NCBI GenBank assembly: GCA_016196755.1
Contig: JACPXC010000035.1
Coordinates: forward strand, 1-49,609
Source of the DNA: Elusimicrobiota bacterium
Lineage (GTDB): Bacteria > Elusimicrobiota > Elusimicrobia > UBA1565
Direction of reading: 5' to 3'
DNA: 49,609 bases
Below the pieces are notes generated by a model, which had not been told where the DNA came from, ran no database searches, and saw nothing but the letters and a program-made list of their open reading frames with translations. Within the stretch, counting starts at the first letter, position 1; every line of letters starts with the position of its first letter. Below are positions 1 to 7,623 of the stretch, piece by piece. The position numbers and the translations under genes were made by a program.

Positions 1-55
1 CGAGGGCGACGTCTTCATCGCTGATGATCCGGCCTTGGATGCGACGCGGCTTCAT
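1..55 (-). CDS. 5' end of an unidentified leftward gene (partial)
   Basis: An ATG on the minus strand at 53-55 opens a frame that runs off the left edge, giving 18 residues that begin MKPRRIQGRIISDEDVAL. It is divergent from the leucine-catabolism operon. The pattern of a basic GR motif followed by an acidic 'S-D-E-D-V-A-L' stretch recalls the N-terminus of DUF4338/DruA-like or transposase-associated proteins, but that is only a memory-based resemblance over too few residues. A TAGATT hexamer lies 8 nt upstream of the ATG and no strong Shine-Dalgarno is visible. It could equally be a chance ORF end. Confidence 0.35.
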   Translation of the reverse strand, partial: MKPRRIQGRIISDEDVAL

Positions 56-137
56 GCGTCGTTAATCTACAACAGAGGACGTGAGTTAGTCCAGCAGAAA
101 ATCTATGCGCACGAACCGCGAAGGACCTGAGTAGTTA

Positions 138-162
138 CGATTAGGCACCGATTAGGTATTAT
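138..162 (+). promoter_or_regulatory. Putative promoter with tandem CGATTAGG repeats ahead of the mccB operon
   Basis: Two perfect copies of CGATTAGG (138-145 and 149-156) are spaced exactly 11 bp start to start, about one helical turn. They directly abut a TATTAT hexamer (157-162) placed 6 nt before the mccB ATG. TATTAT fits a -10 element and would put the transcription start at or next to the ATG. A weak -35 candidate TTACGA lies at 135-140. The repeats look like a same-face operator for a regulator of this operon. Function is inferred from position only. Confidence 0.4.
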
Positions 163-168
163 CCGCCC

Positions 169-1788
169 ATGAGCGCAGATTCGGACACCCCCGCCCTCGA
201 GACGCGCGTCGACCCCCGTTCTTCCGACTACAAGGAGAACCTCAAGCACCACGAGAAGCTCCTGGCCGACCTGCACGGGAAGCTCGAGCGGGTCCGCAAG
301 GGCGGCTCCGAGAAGGCGGTGGAGCTCCACAAGAAGCGCGGGAAGATGACGGCCCGCGAGCGGGTCAAGGCCCTCATCGACCCCGGCAGCGACTTCCTCG
401 AGCTCTCGGCGCTGGCCGCCCTCGGCATGTACGACGACGAGGTCCCCGGCGCGGGCCTGGTGACCGGCCTGGGTGTCGTCTCGGGCCGGCTCTGCGTCCT
501 CGCGGCCAACGATGCCACGGTAAAGGGGGGGACCTACTACCCCGAGACCATCCGCAAGCACCTGCGGGCCCAGGAGATCGCGCTCGAGAACCGCCTGCCC
601 TGCGTGTACCTGGTCGACTCCGGCGGGGTGTTCCTGCCCAAGCAGGCCGACGTCTTCCCTGATAAGGAGCACTTCGGGCGCATCTTCTACAACCAGGCCG
701 TCATGTCGGCGGCCGGCATCCCGCAGATCTCGGTCGTGATGGGGATGTGCACGGCCGGCGGGGCCTACGTGCCGGCGATGTCCGACGAGTGCGTCATCGT
801 GCGCGGCAGCGGCACTATCTATCTCGGCGGGCCGCCGCTGGTCAAGGCCGCCACCGGCGAGGAATGTACGGTGGAAGAACTGGGCGGCGGGGAGATGCAC
901 AGCCGCGTCTCCGGCGTCACCGACCACCTGGCCGCCGACGACGCCGAAGCCCTGCGCATCTGCCGGTCCATCGTCGAGAACCTCAACCTTCCGCGCTATC
1001 GCGAGCCCGAAGGCTACGAGGAACCCCTATTCCCGGCCGAGGAGCTCTACGGGCTCGTGAACCGCGACCTGCGCCGCCCGGGGGACGTCCGCGAGGTCAT
1101 CGCGCGTCTGGTAGACGGCTCGCGCTTCCACGAGTTCAAGCGCGCCTACGGCACCACCTTGGTCTGCGGATTTGCCAGGATCATGGGCCGGCCGGTGGGC
1201 ATCCTCGGCAACTCCGGGATCCTCCTGCCGGAGTCCTCGATGAAGGGCGCGCACTTCGTCGAGCTCTGCTCCCAGCGCAAGATCCCGTTGCTTTTCCTGC
1301 AGAACATCACCGGCTTCATGGTCGGGACGGCCGTCGAGCAGGCCGGCATCATCAAGCACGGCGCCAAGATGGTGCAGGCGGTGTCGACCGCCCCCGTGCC
1401 TAAAGTCACCATCGTCATCGGCTCCTCCAACGGGGCCGGCAACTACGCGATGTGCGGCCGAGCCTACGGCGCGCGCTTCATGTTCACCTGGCCCAACGCC
1501 CGGGTCTCGGTCATGGGCGGCGAGCAGGCCGCCCAGGTCATGGTCATCATCAAGCGCGAGCAGCTGGCCCGCCAGCAGAAAGAGCTCTCGTCGAAGGAGG
1601 CCGAGGCCATCGCCGCGCCGGTGCGCGAGCAGTACGAGCGCGAGGGACATCCCTATTACGGCACCGCCCGGCTCTGGGATGACGGCATCCTCGAGCCGCA
1701 CCTGACCCGCCAGGTCCTCGGCGTCTGCTTCGGGGCCGCCTCCCAGGCCCCGGTGCCCGAGCATCGCTCCCCGGTCTTCCGGATGTAG
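169..1788 (+). CDS. mccB: Methylcrotonyl-CoA carboxylase carboxyltransferase (beta) subunit
   Basis: This 539-residue protein is a full-length acyl-CoA carboxylase beta subunit of the crotonase-like carboxyltransferase fold. It moves CO2 from carboxybiotin to 3-methylcrotonyl-CoA to form 3-methylglutaconyl-CoA in leucine breakdown. Visible hallmarks are the N-terminal [16 protein letters not shown] segment, the oxyanion region [16 protein letters not shown] (from residue 192), and [14 protein letters not shown] near 240-253, which is typical of methylcrotonyl- rather than propionyl-CoA enzymes. A second glycine-rich acyl-CoA region, [11 protein letters not shown], is also present. The substrate call is supported by the next two genes, which carry out the following steps. 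The biotin carboxylase/biotin carrier alpha subunit is not in the window, so it must be encoded elsewhere. No Shine-Dalgarno precedes the ATG, but a -10-like TATTAT lies 6 nt upstream. The alternative, another acyl-CoA carboxylase beta chain, is less likely. Confidence 0.93.
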   Translation: MSADSDTPALETRVDPRSSDYKENLKHHEKLLADLHGKLERVRKGGSEKAVELHKKRGKMTARERVKALIDPGSDFLELSALAALGMYDDEVPGAGLVTGLGVVSGRLCVLAANDATVKGGTYYPETIRKHLRAQEIALENRLPCVYLVDSGGVFLPKQADVFPDKEHFGRIFYNQAVMSAAGIPQISVVMGMCTAGGAYVPAMSDECVIVRGSGTIYLGGPPLVKAATGEECTVEELGGGEMHSRVSGVTDHLAADDAEALRICRSIVENLNLPRYREPEGYEEPLFPAEELYGLVNRDLRRPGDVREVIARLVDGSRFHEFKRAYGTTLVCGFARIMGRPVGILGNSGILLPESSMKGAHFVELCSQRKIPLLFLQNITGFMVGTAVEQAGIIKHGAKMVQAVSTAPVPKVTIVIGSSNGAGNYAMCGRAYGARFMFTWPNARVSVMGGEQAAQVMVIIKREQLARQQKELSSKEAEAIAAPVREQYEREGHPYYGTARLWDDGILEPHLTRQVLGVCFGAASQAPVPEHRSPVFRM

Positions 1789-1792
1789 GAGG
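1787..1792 (+). promoter_or_regulatory. Shine-Dalgarno AGGAGG for the GTG-started hydratase
   Basis: AGGAGG overlaps the mccB stop codon (TAG at 1786-1788) and sits 4 nt before GTG 1797. This fixes the non-ATG start of the next gene and ties the two genes together translationally. Confidence 0.75.
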
Positions 1793-1796
1793 CCCC

Positions 1797-2582
1797 GTGG
1801 ACTACCAGCATCTCAAGCTCAACGTCGAAGGCCGCGTGGCCTGGGTCACGCTCGACCGCGCCGAGGTCCGCAACGCCATGGACGAGCGGACCCTGGCCGA
1901 GCTCGAGCACTGCTTCACCGAGCTCGGCAAGGGTCGGGCCCGGGTCGCCGTCCTCAAGGCCCACGGCGCCGATTTTTGCGCCGGCGCCGACATCCGCTGG
2001 ATGCGCCGCGCGGCCGACTATTCACCGGCCAAGAACCGCAAGGACGCCGAGCGCCTGGTGCGCGCCATCCGCGCCGTCGACGAATGCCCGGTCCCCGTCA
2101 TCGCGGCCGTCCACGGCGGTGTCTACGGCGGCGGCCTGGGCCTCGTCGCGGCCTGCGACGTCGTGGTGGCCGCGGCCGACGCCAAGATGTGCTTCTCGGA
2201 GTGCCGCCTCGGCATCCTGCCGGCCGTGGTCTCGACCTTCGTCCTGCCCAAGATCGGCATGAGCCATACCCGCCGGCTCTATCTCACCAGCGAGGTCTTC
2301 GGCATGGAGACCGCCCTGGCCACCGGCCTCGTCCACGAGGTCGTGGCGCGCGAGGACCTCGAGGCCCGGGCCCGCAAGTTCGCCGACGAGGTGCTCAAGA
2401 ACGGCCCGCAGGCCTTGAAGCTGGCCAAGAGCTACCTGGCCCGCCTGGGCTCGATGGACCGCTCCGCGCGCATCAAGTTCTCGCTCGATACGTTGGTCAA
2501 GGCCCGCGGCTCCGCGGAAGGCCGCGAGGGCCTGGCCTCGTTTCTCGAGCGCCGGCCGCCCCAATGGCTCAAGGAATGCTGA
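1797..2582 (+). CDS. liuC: Methylglutaconyl-CoA hydratase (enoyl-CoA hydratase/isomerase family)
   Basis: This 261-residue crotonase-fold protein is expected to hydrate 3-methylglutaconyl-CoA to 3-hydroxy-3-methylglutaryl-CoA. The oxyanion-hole motif CAGADIRWM is at residues 61-69 and the second, VHGGVYGGGLGLVAACD, at 105-121. The SE-x-RLG-I-L-P segment with Glu135 is at 134-142. 'GADIRWM', 'LVAACD' and 'SECRLGILPA' follow the pattern of AUH/LiuC-type hydratases rather than generic enoyl-CoA hydratases. Translation begins at GTG 1797, set by an AGGAGG four bases upstream. It lies 8 nt after mccB, and its stop overlaps the start of the lyase gene by 7 nt, so the three are almost certainly co-transcribed. 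A general short-chain enoyl-CoA hydratase is the main alternative, but context argues against it. Confidence 0.88.
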   Translation: MDYQHLKLNVEGRVAWVTLDRAEVRNAMDERTLAELEHCFTELGKGRARVAVLKAHGADFCAGADIRWMRRAADYSPAKNRKDAERLVRAIRAVDECPVPVIAAVHGGVYGGGLGLVAACDVVVAAADAKMCFSECRLGILPAVVSTFVLPKIGMSHTRRLYLTSEVFGMETALATGLVHEVVAREDLEARARKFADEVLKNGPQALKLAKSYLARLGSMDRSARIKFSLDTLVKARGSAEGREGLASFLERRPPQWLKEC

Positions 2583-3493
2583 AGCGCCCCCGCCTGCGCT
2601 TCGTCGAGGTGGGCCCGCGCGACGGCCTCCAGAACGAGGCGCTCGCCATCCCGCTCGAGGACAAGCTGGCCTTCGTCCAGGCCCTGGCCGAGACGGGCGT
2701 GGGGGAGGTGGAGGCCGGGGCCTTCGTCTCGCCGGCCGCCGTGCCGCAAATGGCCGACTCGGAGATGTTGTTTAGGCGGCTTTGGCGCAAGACCGGCGTG
2801 GTCTACTCGGCGTTGGTCCCCAACGAGAAAGGCTTGGACCGCGCCCTCGAGTGCAAGGTCCAGAAGATCGCCGTGTTCACGGCCGCCTCCGAGACCTTCA
2901 ACCGCCGCAACATCAACGCCTCCATCGCCGAGTCGCTGGAACGCTTCCGGCCGGTGGCGGCGCGGGCCAAGGCCGCCGGCCTGCCGGTGCGCGGCTACGT
3001 CTCCACGGCCTTCCACTGCCCCTACGACGGCCCGGTGGCCCCCGCCGCGGCCGTGGGCGTCTGCCGCGACCTCCTGGCGTTGGGGGTCGACGAACTCTCG
3101 GTGGGCGACACGATCGGCCGCGCCGCGCCGCGCGAGGTCCGCGCCTTGCTCGCCGAGCTGCTCAAGACCGTCCCGGTCGACAAGGTCTTCCTGCATTTTC
3201 ACGACACCTACGGCATGGCGGTGGCCAACGCGCTGACGGCCTGGTCGGAGTTCGGCGTCTCGGGCTTCGACGCCTCCGCCGGCGGCCTGGGCGGCTGTCC
3301 CTACGCTCCCGGCGCCGGAGGCAACGCCGCCACCGAGGACCTGGCCTTCGCCTTCGCGGCCGAGGGGGGGGAGACGGGCCTCGACTTGGACAAGGTCCGC
3401 GCCGCCGCCCTGGCGCTGGAGCCGCGTCTCGGCCATCCTATAGGGTCGAAGCTCTGCCGGGTGCGCCCAGGCAGGACTGTTGCAGAGCGTTAG
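2576..3493 (+). CDS. mvaB: Hydroxymethylglutaryl-CoA lyase
   Basis: This 305-residue TIM-barrel enzyme of the HMGL/DRE-metallolyase family cleaves HMG-CoA to acetyl-CoA and acetoacetate, the last step of leucine catabolism. The start EVGPRDGLQNE carries the catalytic Arg15-Asp16 pair. The metal-binding HFHDTYG motif is at His207/His209. The glycine-rich signature GGLGGCPYAPGAGGN carries the reactive-loop Cys241, and VDELSVGDTIG precedes the metal site. Start: the reading frame is open far upstream, but ATG 2576 overlaps the hydratase stop (2580-2582) and places the family N-terminus correctly, so it is preferred. Length and all signature residues agree with an active enzyme. It is followed 28 nt later by the reductase gene. 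Confidence 0.93.
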   Translation: MLKRPRLRFVEVGPRDGLQNEALAIPLEDKLAFVQALAETGVGEVEAGAFVSPAAVPQMADSEMLFRRLWRKTGVVYSALVPNEKGLDRALECKVQKIAVFTAASETFNRRNINASIAESLERFRPVAARAKAAGLPVRGYVSTAFHCPYDGPVAPAAAVGVCRDLLALGVDELSVGDTIGRAAPREVRALLAELLKTVPVDKVFLHFHDTYGMAVANALTAWSEFGVSGFDASAGGLGGCPYAPGAGGNAATEDLAFAFAAEGGETGLDLDKVRAAALALEPRLGHPIGSKLCRVRPGRTVAER

Positions 3494-3510
3494 TGTCGGC
3501 TCTTCGTCCA

Positions 3511-3516
3511 AGGAGG
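3511..3516 (+). promoter_or_regulatory. Shine-Dalgarno AGGAGG deciding the reductase start
   Basis: AGGAGG with a 5-nt spacer to ATG 3522. It favours this start over an in-frame ATG at 3480 that would overlap the lyase gene and add 14 residues outside the family pattern. Confidence 0.75.
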
Positions 3517-3521
3517 CAGGC

Positions 3522-4910
3522 ATGGCGTCGAACGGAACGCGTCCCTTCAGGGTCGTCATCGTAGGCTCCGGTCCGTCGGGTTTCTACGCCGCCGAGGCCT
3601 TGCTCAAGGACGCCTCGGTCCGGGTCGAGGTCGACATGCTCGACCGCCTTCCCGTCCCGTACGGCCTGGTGCGCGGGGGAGTGGCTCCCGACCACCAGAA
3701 GATCAAAGGCGTCATCAAGGTCTATGAGAAGACGGCCTCCTACCCGCGCTTCCGCTTCTACGGCAACGTCAAGGTCGGCGCCGATCTCTCGGTCGACGAC
3801 CTGCGCCGCCTCTACGACGCCGTCGTGCTGGCGGTAGGCGCCGAGGGCGACCACCACATGGACATCCCGGGCGAGGGCCTGCCCGGAAGCCATGCCGCCA
3901 CCGAGTTCGTGGGCTGGTACAACGGCCATCCGGACTACCACGACCGCCGCTTCGACCTTTCCTGCGAGAGCGTGGCCGTGGTGGGCATCGGCAACGTGGC
4001 GATGGACGTCACGCGCATCCTGGCTTCGGACCCCGAGGAGCTGGCCAAGACCGATATGGCCGACTACGCGGTGGAGGCCCTGCGGGCCAGCCGGGTCAAG
4101 GACATCTGGCTCTTGGGCCGGCGCGGCCCCGTCCAGGCGGCCTTCTCGCCGGCCGAGATCACGGAGCTGGGCGAGCTTTCCTCGGCCGACCTCGTCGTGC
4201 GGCCGGAGGACGTCGCCCTCGACGAGGCCTCCCGCGAGGACCTGGCGCGCGCCGACGCCAGCGCCAAGAAGAACGTCGAGTTCCTCCAGAAGGCGGCCGC
4301 GCGCGGCGAGGGGAGCCGCGGACGGAAGGTCCGCCTGCGCTTCTGCGTCTCGCCGGTCGAGCTCATAGGCGAGGGCGGGCGCGTCGGCGCGGCGCGCCTG
4401 GAGCGCAACGCGCTCAAGCGCGACGCCAAGGGCGCGGTCAAGGCGCGCGGCACCGGCGAGTTCGAGACCGTCAAGGTCGGCCTCGTCCTGCGCTCGGTCG
4501 GCTACTTCGGCGTCCCGCTGCCGGGGGTGGCCTTCGACACGGAGCGCGGGGTGTTCCCCAACGCCGGCGGCCGGCTCCTGGAGTCCGCCGGCGGGCCGGT
4601 CATCTGCGGCGAATACGTGGTGGGCTGGGCCAAGCGCGGACCGTCCGGCCTTATCGGCACCAATCGCGCCTGCTCCACCGAGACCGCGGCCCGGATACTC
4701 GAGGACCTCAAGGCCGGCCTCGCGCCGGGGCGCGGGGCCGCCGAGGCCGAGGCCTTCCTGCGCTCGCGCAAGGCCGACCTGGTCAGCTTCGCCGATTGGA
4801 AGCGTCTCGACGCGCTCGAGCTCTCCCGCGGCCAGGCGGCCGGCAAGATCCGCGAGAAGTTCACGACGGTGGGCTCGGCGCTCGAGGCGCTCAAGACCGC
4901 GAGGATCTAG
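3522..4910 (+). CDS. fprA: Ferredoxin/adrenodoxin-NADP+ reductase, FprA type
   Basis: This 462-residue FAD enzyme shuttles electrons between NADPH and a small iron-sulfur protein. The FAD Rossmann motif is GSGPSG (residues 15-20). The family signature LPVPYGLVRGGVAPDH follows. The NADP-binding Rossmann begins VAVVGIGNVAMDV (from about 151), then GRRGPVQAAFSPAEI. The FAD-closing motif KRGPSGLIGTN begins at about residue 371. Size and motif order match mycobacterial FprA and mitochondrial adrenodoxin reductase. It lies 28 nt after the HMG-CoA lyase gene on the same strand, so it is probably the last gene of the operon. Its metabolic link to leucine breakdown is unclear: it may reoxidise or supply reduced ferredoxin for acyl-CoA oxidation steps, which is inference. 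No ferredoxin gene is in the window. Confidence 0.9.
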   Translation: MASNGTRPFRVVIVGSGPSGFYAAEALLKDASVRVEVDMLDRLPVPYGLVRGGVAPDHQKIKGVIKVYEKTASYPRFRFYGNVKVGADLSVDDLRRLYDAVVLAVGAEGDHHMDIPGEGLPGSHAATEFVGWYNGHPDYHDRRFDLSCESVAVVGIGNVAMDVTRILASDPEELAKTDMADYAVEALRASRVKDIWLLGRRGPVQAAFSPAEITELGELSSADLVVRPEDVALDEASREDLARADASAKKNVEFLQKAAARGEGSRGRKVRLRFCVSPVELIGEGGRVGAARLERNALKRDAKGAVKARGTGEFETVKVGLVLRSVGYFGVPLPGVAFDTERGVFPNAGGRLLESAGGPVICGEYVVGWAKRGPSGLIGTNRACSTETAARILEDLKAGLAPGRGAAEAEAFLRSRKADLVSFADWKRLDALELSRGQAAGKIREKFTTVGSALEALKTARI

Positions 4911-4914
4911 CCGA

Positions 4915-5397
4915 TCAAGGCGCCGGCGGCGTCAGCCGCCCTTCCAGCGCGGTGATGCGCCGCGCGTGGGAGCTCAGGCTGCGGCAATGGTCGCCGAACA
5001 TGGCGCCGAAGAGGACGTGGGACTGGCTGTTGTCGAACAGCTCTCCCGTCATGCGGTCCATGACTACCACCAGGCGGTCGACTTTGGCGTCCAGCTTCCC
5101 GATGGCCTCTTGAAACTCGGCGCGCGGAACGCATTTGTCCACCGCGATGGCCAACTTATTGAAGCGCTCATCGAAATGGGTTTTGAGCCCCTGCTGGGAC
5201 TCGCTGAGCGCCTCCCGCAAGTCTTGGCGCATAGCCTCCCGAAAAGTGCGGAGGTCCTCCTTGGCCGCTTCCCTCGAAATGCGGAGGTCCTCGCTCAAAA
5301 TACGGAGGTCCGCCTTGGTCGCTTCCCTCGAAATGCGGAGGTCCTCGCTCAAAATACCGAGGTCCTTTTTGGTCGCCAGCCTCTCCTTGCTCGCCAT
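4915..5397 (-). CDS. Small coiled-coil protein with 18-residue repeats
   Basis: I do not recognise a named family for this 160-residue protein. Residues 1-70 are charged and helical, with repeats of the form 'ISREA(T/A)K-x-DL' and 'ILSEDLR', a pattern that predicts an extended coiled coil. A second helical stretch (DAKVDRLVVVMDRMTGELF, about 105-123) follows. The C-terminus is short and ends TPPAP. There is no signal peptide or membrane segment, so it is probably cytoplasmic. It is convergent with fprA, with 4 nt between the stop codons. A TAAGAT hexamer 6 nt upstream of the ATG could be the -10 of a leaderless transcript. Similar 'KxDLRxLxED' coiled-coil proteins are often annotated as hypothetical or linked to toxin-antitoxin loci, but nothing here shows such a role. 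Confidence 0.7.
   Translation of the reverse strand: MASKERLATKKDLGILSEDLRISREATKADLRILSEDLRISREAAKEDLRTFREAMRQDLREALSESQQGLKTHFDERFNKLAIAVDKCVPRAEFQEAIGKLDAKVDRLVVVMDRMTGELFDNSQSHVLFGAMFGDHCRSLSSHARRITALEGRLTPPAP
4925..4940 (+). terminator. GC-rich hairpin between convergent genes
   Basis: A perfect 6-bp stem, GGCGGC/GCCGCC, with a GTCA loop starts 14 nt after the fprA stop. It lies in the last codons of the convergent coiled-coil gene. There is no T-run after it, so it would be at best a weak or factor-dependent terminator. The stem could also be a chance product of proline/glycine codons in GC-rich DNA. Confidence 0.3.
5268..5375 (-). repeat. Two tandem 54-bp repeats inside the coiled-coil gene
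   Basis: Copies at 5268-5321 and 5322-5375 are nearly identical and encode the 18-residue unit of the coiled coil. The low divergence implies a recent in-frame duplication, and the 18-codon period adds an integral number of helical turns. Confidence 0.8.
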
Positions 5398-5504
5398 AAG
5401 CGTATCTTACCTCTCGCATCCGGCCCGGGCCAGGGTCCATCGGCCCCTTATCCGGTATATACGCTCAACCCCCTCAAAAGGTTCCCTCTCCGAGGATACG
5501 CCTC

Positions 5505-6311
5505 TCAAGACCGCGAAGGGATGGAGTCGAGGAAGGAGCCCAGCGCCTCGGCGCACTCGCGCGGCGCGTCGAGCGTGACGTGATGGTGGGCGCGCGGGAT
5601 CTCCACGCCGCGGGCGTCCGGCAGGGCGTTGAGCACGCTCTTAAACGCGGCCCGCGGCATGGTCTCGCTGGCCTCGCCGCGGACCAGAAGGACGGGGATT
5701 GCGGCCCGCGACGGCTCGCCGGGGTCCCAGTCGACCGCCTGCGAGACCACCCGCCAGTCGAACTTCCACGACCAGCGCCCGTCGGGTCCCTGCCGCACGC
5801 CGCGCCGCGCGAGAGCGCGCAGGCCGGCCTCGTCGAGGAGCGTCCCGGGCGGCTGAAGCCGGAAGCGCGCGACGATGGAGTCCTCGTCGGCGTAGGCTGG
5901 CTGGGAACGCGTCCCTGAGGGCACCGCCCGGCCGGGCCAGTCGGCCGCGTAGAAGTCGAGCAGGGCCGCGGCGTCGAGCGGCGCGCCGTTGGACGCGCAG
6001 CGCAGGGCGATCCGGGCGCCCAGCGAGTGCGCGGCGATGCTGAAGCGCTCCCACCCCAGGCCGCGGCGGACCGCCTCGACGTCGGCGGCGTAGTCATCGA
6101 GGGAGTAACCGTCCGTCCACCCGCTGTCGCCGTGGCCGCGCAGGTCCAAGGCCACGACGCGCCGGCCGCCCAAGAGCGGGGCCACGGGGTCCCACCAGGC
6201 CGTGTTGGCGGCCATGCCGTGGAGCAGGAGCAGGCCGAGGCCCGAACCGCCCCAGTCGACTAAGTGCAGTCGGTTGCCGGCGGCGCCCTCCACGAAAATC
6301 GACGCGTTCAT
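5505..6311 (-). CDS. Alpha/beta-fold hydrolase
   Basis: This 268-residue alpha/beta hydrolase has no signal peptide. The oxyanion-hole HG motif is at residues 31-32 (LLLLHGMAANTAWWDP). The DLRGHGDSG motif is at 56-64. The nucleophile elbow AHSLGAR has Ser96. The acid position falls in VLLVRGEASE, where the RGE-S arrangement suggests Glu rather than Asp. The catalytic His is in the late HHHVTLD segment. This pattern fits the broad esterase/haloperoxidase/lactonase group, and the substrate cannot be told from sequence. The start lies 30 nt after the stop of the upstream ATPase gene on the same strand, so they may share a transcript. No good Shine-Dalgarno is visible. Confidence 0.85.
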   Translation of the reverse strand: MNASIFVEGAAGNRLHLVDWGGSGLGLLLLHGMAANTAWWDPVAPLLGGRRVVALDLRGHGDSGWTDGYSLDDYAADVEAVRRGLGWERFSIAAHSLGARIALRCASNGAPLDAAALLDFYAADWPGRAVPSGTRSQPAYADEDSIVARFRLQPPGTLLDEAGLRALARRGVRQGPDGRWSWKFDWRVVSQAVDWDPGEPSRAAIPVLLVRGEASETMPRAAFKSVLNALPDARGVEIPRAHHHVTLDAPRECAEALGSFLDSIPSRS

Positions 6312-6341
6312 ATCAGGGCCGCCGCCACCCCGGCCGCGCCG

Positions 6342-7553
6342 TCATGCCGCCATAAGCGCTTGGATGACGCCGGGTGCGGATGTCAAAGGCTCAAAGCGGA
6401 CAGTCTTCCCCATGAATGTCTCCGTGCCGACCGTGTTCTCGGAGAATACCACCGCGCCGAGCGTCTCAGGGTAGTGGGAGATAAAGGTCTTCATCGCCGG
6501 CGGGATCGCGCGGCTGGAAAGCGTCGTCTTGACCTCGATGAGGAAGGGTTTTCTGTCCTTTAAGACGACGAAGTCGATCTCCTGCCCCAGCTTGTTCCTC
6601 CAGAATCTGATCTCGGTGTTCGGCTTGAGGGCGTAGGCCAACTGCAGGAAGACGAATGATTCATGGAGCACGCCGAGGTCGCTTCTGCCTCTCAGCGAGC
6701 CGAAGTCTTTCAGGAGGGCGTTCCTGATCCCCAGGTCGTAAAAATAGGCTTTCTTGGATTTTTTAAGCTCGTTGCCCAGGCGGCGGGAATAGGAGTATAC
6801 CGGGTGATAGACGTAGGTGTTCTCCAAGATGGAAAGATGCCTGTTGACCGTGGCGGCGGTCAAGCCGATCTCGCGCGACAGGCTGTTTTCGGACAGTAGG
6901 GAGCCTTGGTTCTCAGCCAGCAGGTAGATCAGGTTGTTGAAGGCCCTGACATTCTCTTCCTTGATCAGGGATTTCACGTCTTTTTGGATATAGGTCGCCA
7001 GCATCTCATCGAGCAGCCTGATCTTGGACCCGGCATCGGGGGCGTGGAGGAGCCCCGGCAAGCCGCCGTAGGTAAGATACTCCGCGGTGCGGCCCGCCGC
7101 CGCGCTCTTCGGCGTCCTCTGGCTGAATTCATCGAAGCTGAGCGGCGCGACCCTGGTCACCAGCCTCCTGCCGGCGAGGCTTTCCTTGAGATGCTTATGG
7201 ATCTCGATGGAGGATGACCCGGAGGCGAAGATCTTGACCTTCTTCCGGCTGTCGAAGATGGCTTTGAATATCTTCGACGCGTTCTTCAGATAATGGAACT
7301 CGTCTATGAAGACGACGTCCACTCCCTTGGTGAGCAGGCGGAAGACCTCGCTGTCGGGCTTGTTGAACACTCGGAGGTCCGAGGGAATCTCCAGGTTGAA
7401 GTAGCGCGTCCGAAGGCCCGCCTTGCGGGCCTGTCTTTGCAGCTCGCGGAGCAGGAAGGTCTTCCCGACCTGACGCGGCCCCAGGAGGATGGATATCTCC
7501 GGCCGCCGGATTTCCTTGACGAGCTCCGCGAAGCAGCGCCGGGTTATCTTCAT
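6342..7553 (-). CDS. AAA_14/DUF4143 ATP-binding protein
   Basis: This 403-residue ATPase has an N-terminal AAA_14 domain with Walker A GPRQVGKT (residues 25-32) and Walker B VVFIDEFHY. A GSSS sensor-like segment follows. The middle holds a winged-helix-like part (ENSLSREIGLTAATVNRHL). The C-terminal DUF4143 half contains YFYDLGIRNALL and EIDFVV..FLIEVKT, which resembles a PD-(D/E)XK nuclease core. The family is widespread and laterally mobile, and its cellular role is poorly defined. Base composition is visibly more AT-rich than its neighbours, suggesting transfer. It has its own promoter just upstream and may be co-transcribed with the hydrolase. It is related to, but clearly different from, the next gene, so the pair is not a recent duplication. 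Confidence 0.88.
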   Translation of the reverse strand: MKITRRCFAELVKEIRRPEISILLGPRQVGKTFLLRELQRQARKAGLRTRYFNLEIPSDLRVFNKPDSEVFRLLTKGVDVVFIDEFHYLKNASKIFKAIFDSRKKVKIFASGSSSIEIHKHLKESLAGRRLVTRVAPLSFDEFSQRTPKSAAAGRTAEYLTYGGLPGLLHAPDAGSKIRLLDEMLATYIQKDVKSLIKEENVRAFNNLIYLLAENQGSLLSENSLSREIGLTAATVNRHLSILENTYVYHPVYSYSRRLGNELKKSKKAYFYDLGIRNALLKDFGSLRGRSDLGVLHESFVFLQLAYALKPNTEIRFWRNKLGQEIDFVVLKDRKPFLIEVKTTLSSRAIPPAMKTFISHYPETLGAVVFSENTVGTETFMGKTVRFEPLTSAPGVIQALMAA

Positions 7554-7590
7554 TTGAACTATTGTATACCACTACTATAAAAAAGTTCAA
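7554..7590 (-). promoter_or_regulatory. Promoter with flanking inverted repeat for the first AAA/DUF4143 gene
   Basis: On the minus strand a TTGAAC -35 (7585-7590) is followed by an 18-nt spacer and a TACAAT -10 (7561-7566), then 7 nt to the ATG at 7551-7553. A 7-bp inverted repeat (TTGAACT/AGTTCAA, 7554-7560 and 7584-7590) spans the promoter: one arm overlaps the -35, the other the expected start site. No Shine-Dalgarno is present, so a leaderless mRNA is likely. The repeat could be an operator. Confidence 0.6.
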
Positions 7591-7623
7591 GATGCCCTCC
7601 GGGATAGCTAAGAAGCGGGGCCG

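Noticed and set aside
1976-2575. Upstream 200-codon extension of the HMG-CoA lyase frame
   Set aside because: It is an Arg/Pro/Gly-rich shadow of the hydratase gene. The family N-terminus starts at ATG 2576.
5398-5504. Inverted repeat AGCGTAT/ATACGCT and a GGCCCGGGCC palindrome in the 107-bp gap
   Set aside because: The arms are 53 bp apart and the palindrome is common in GC-rich DNA. There is no T-run, and nothing ties either to a function.
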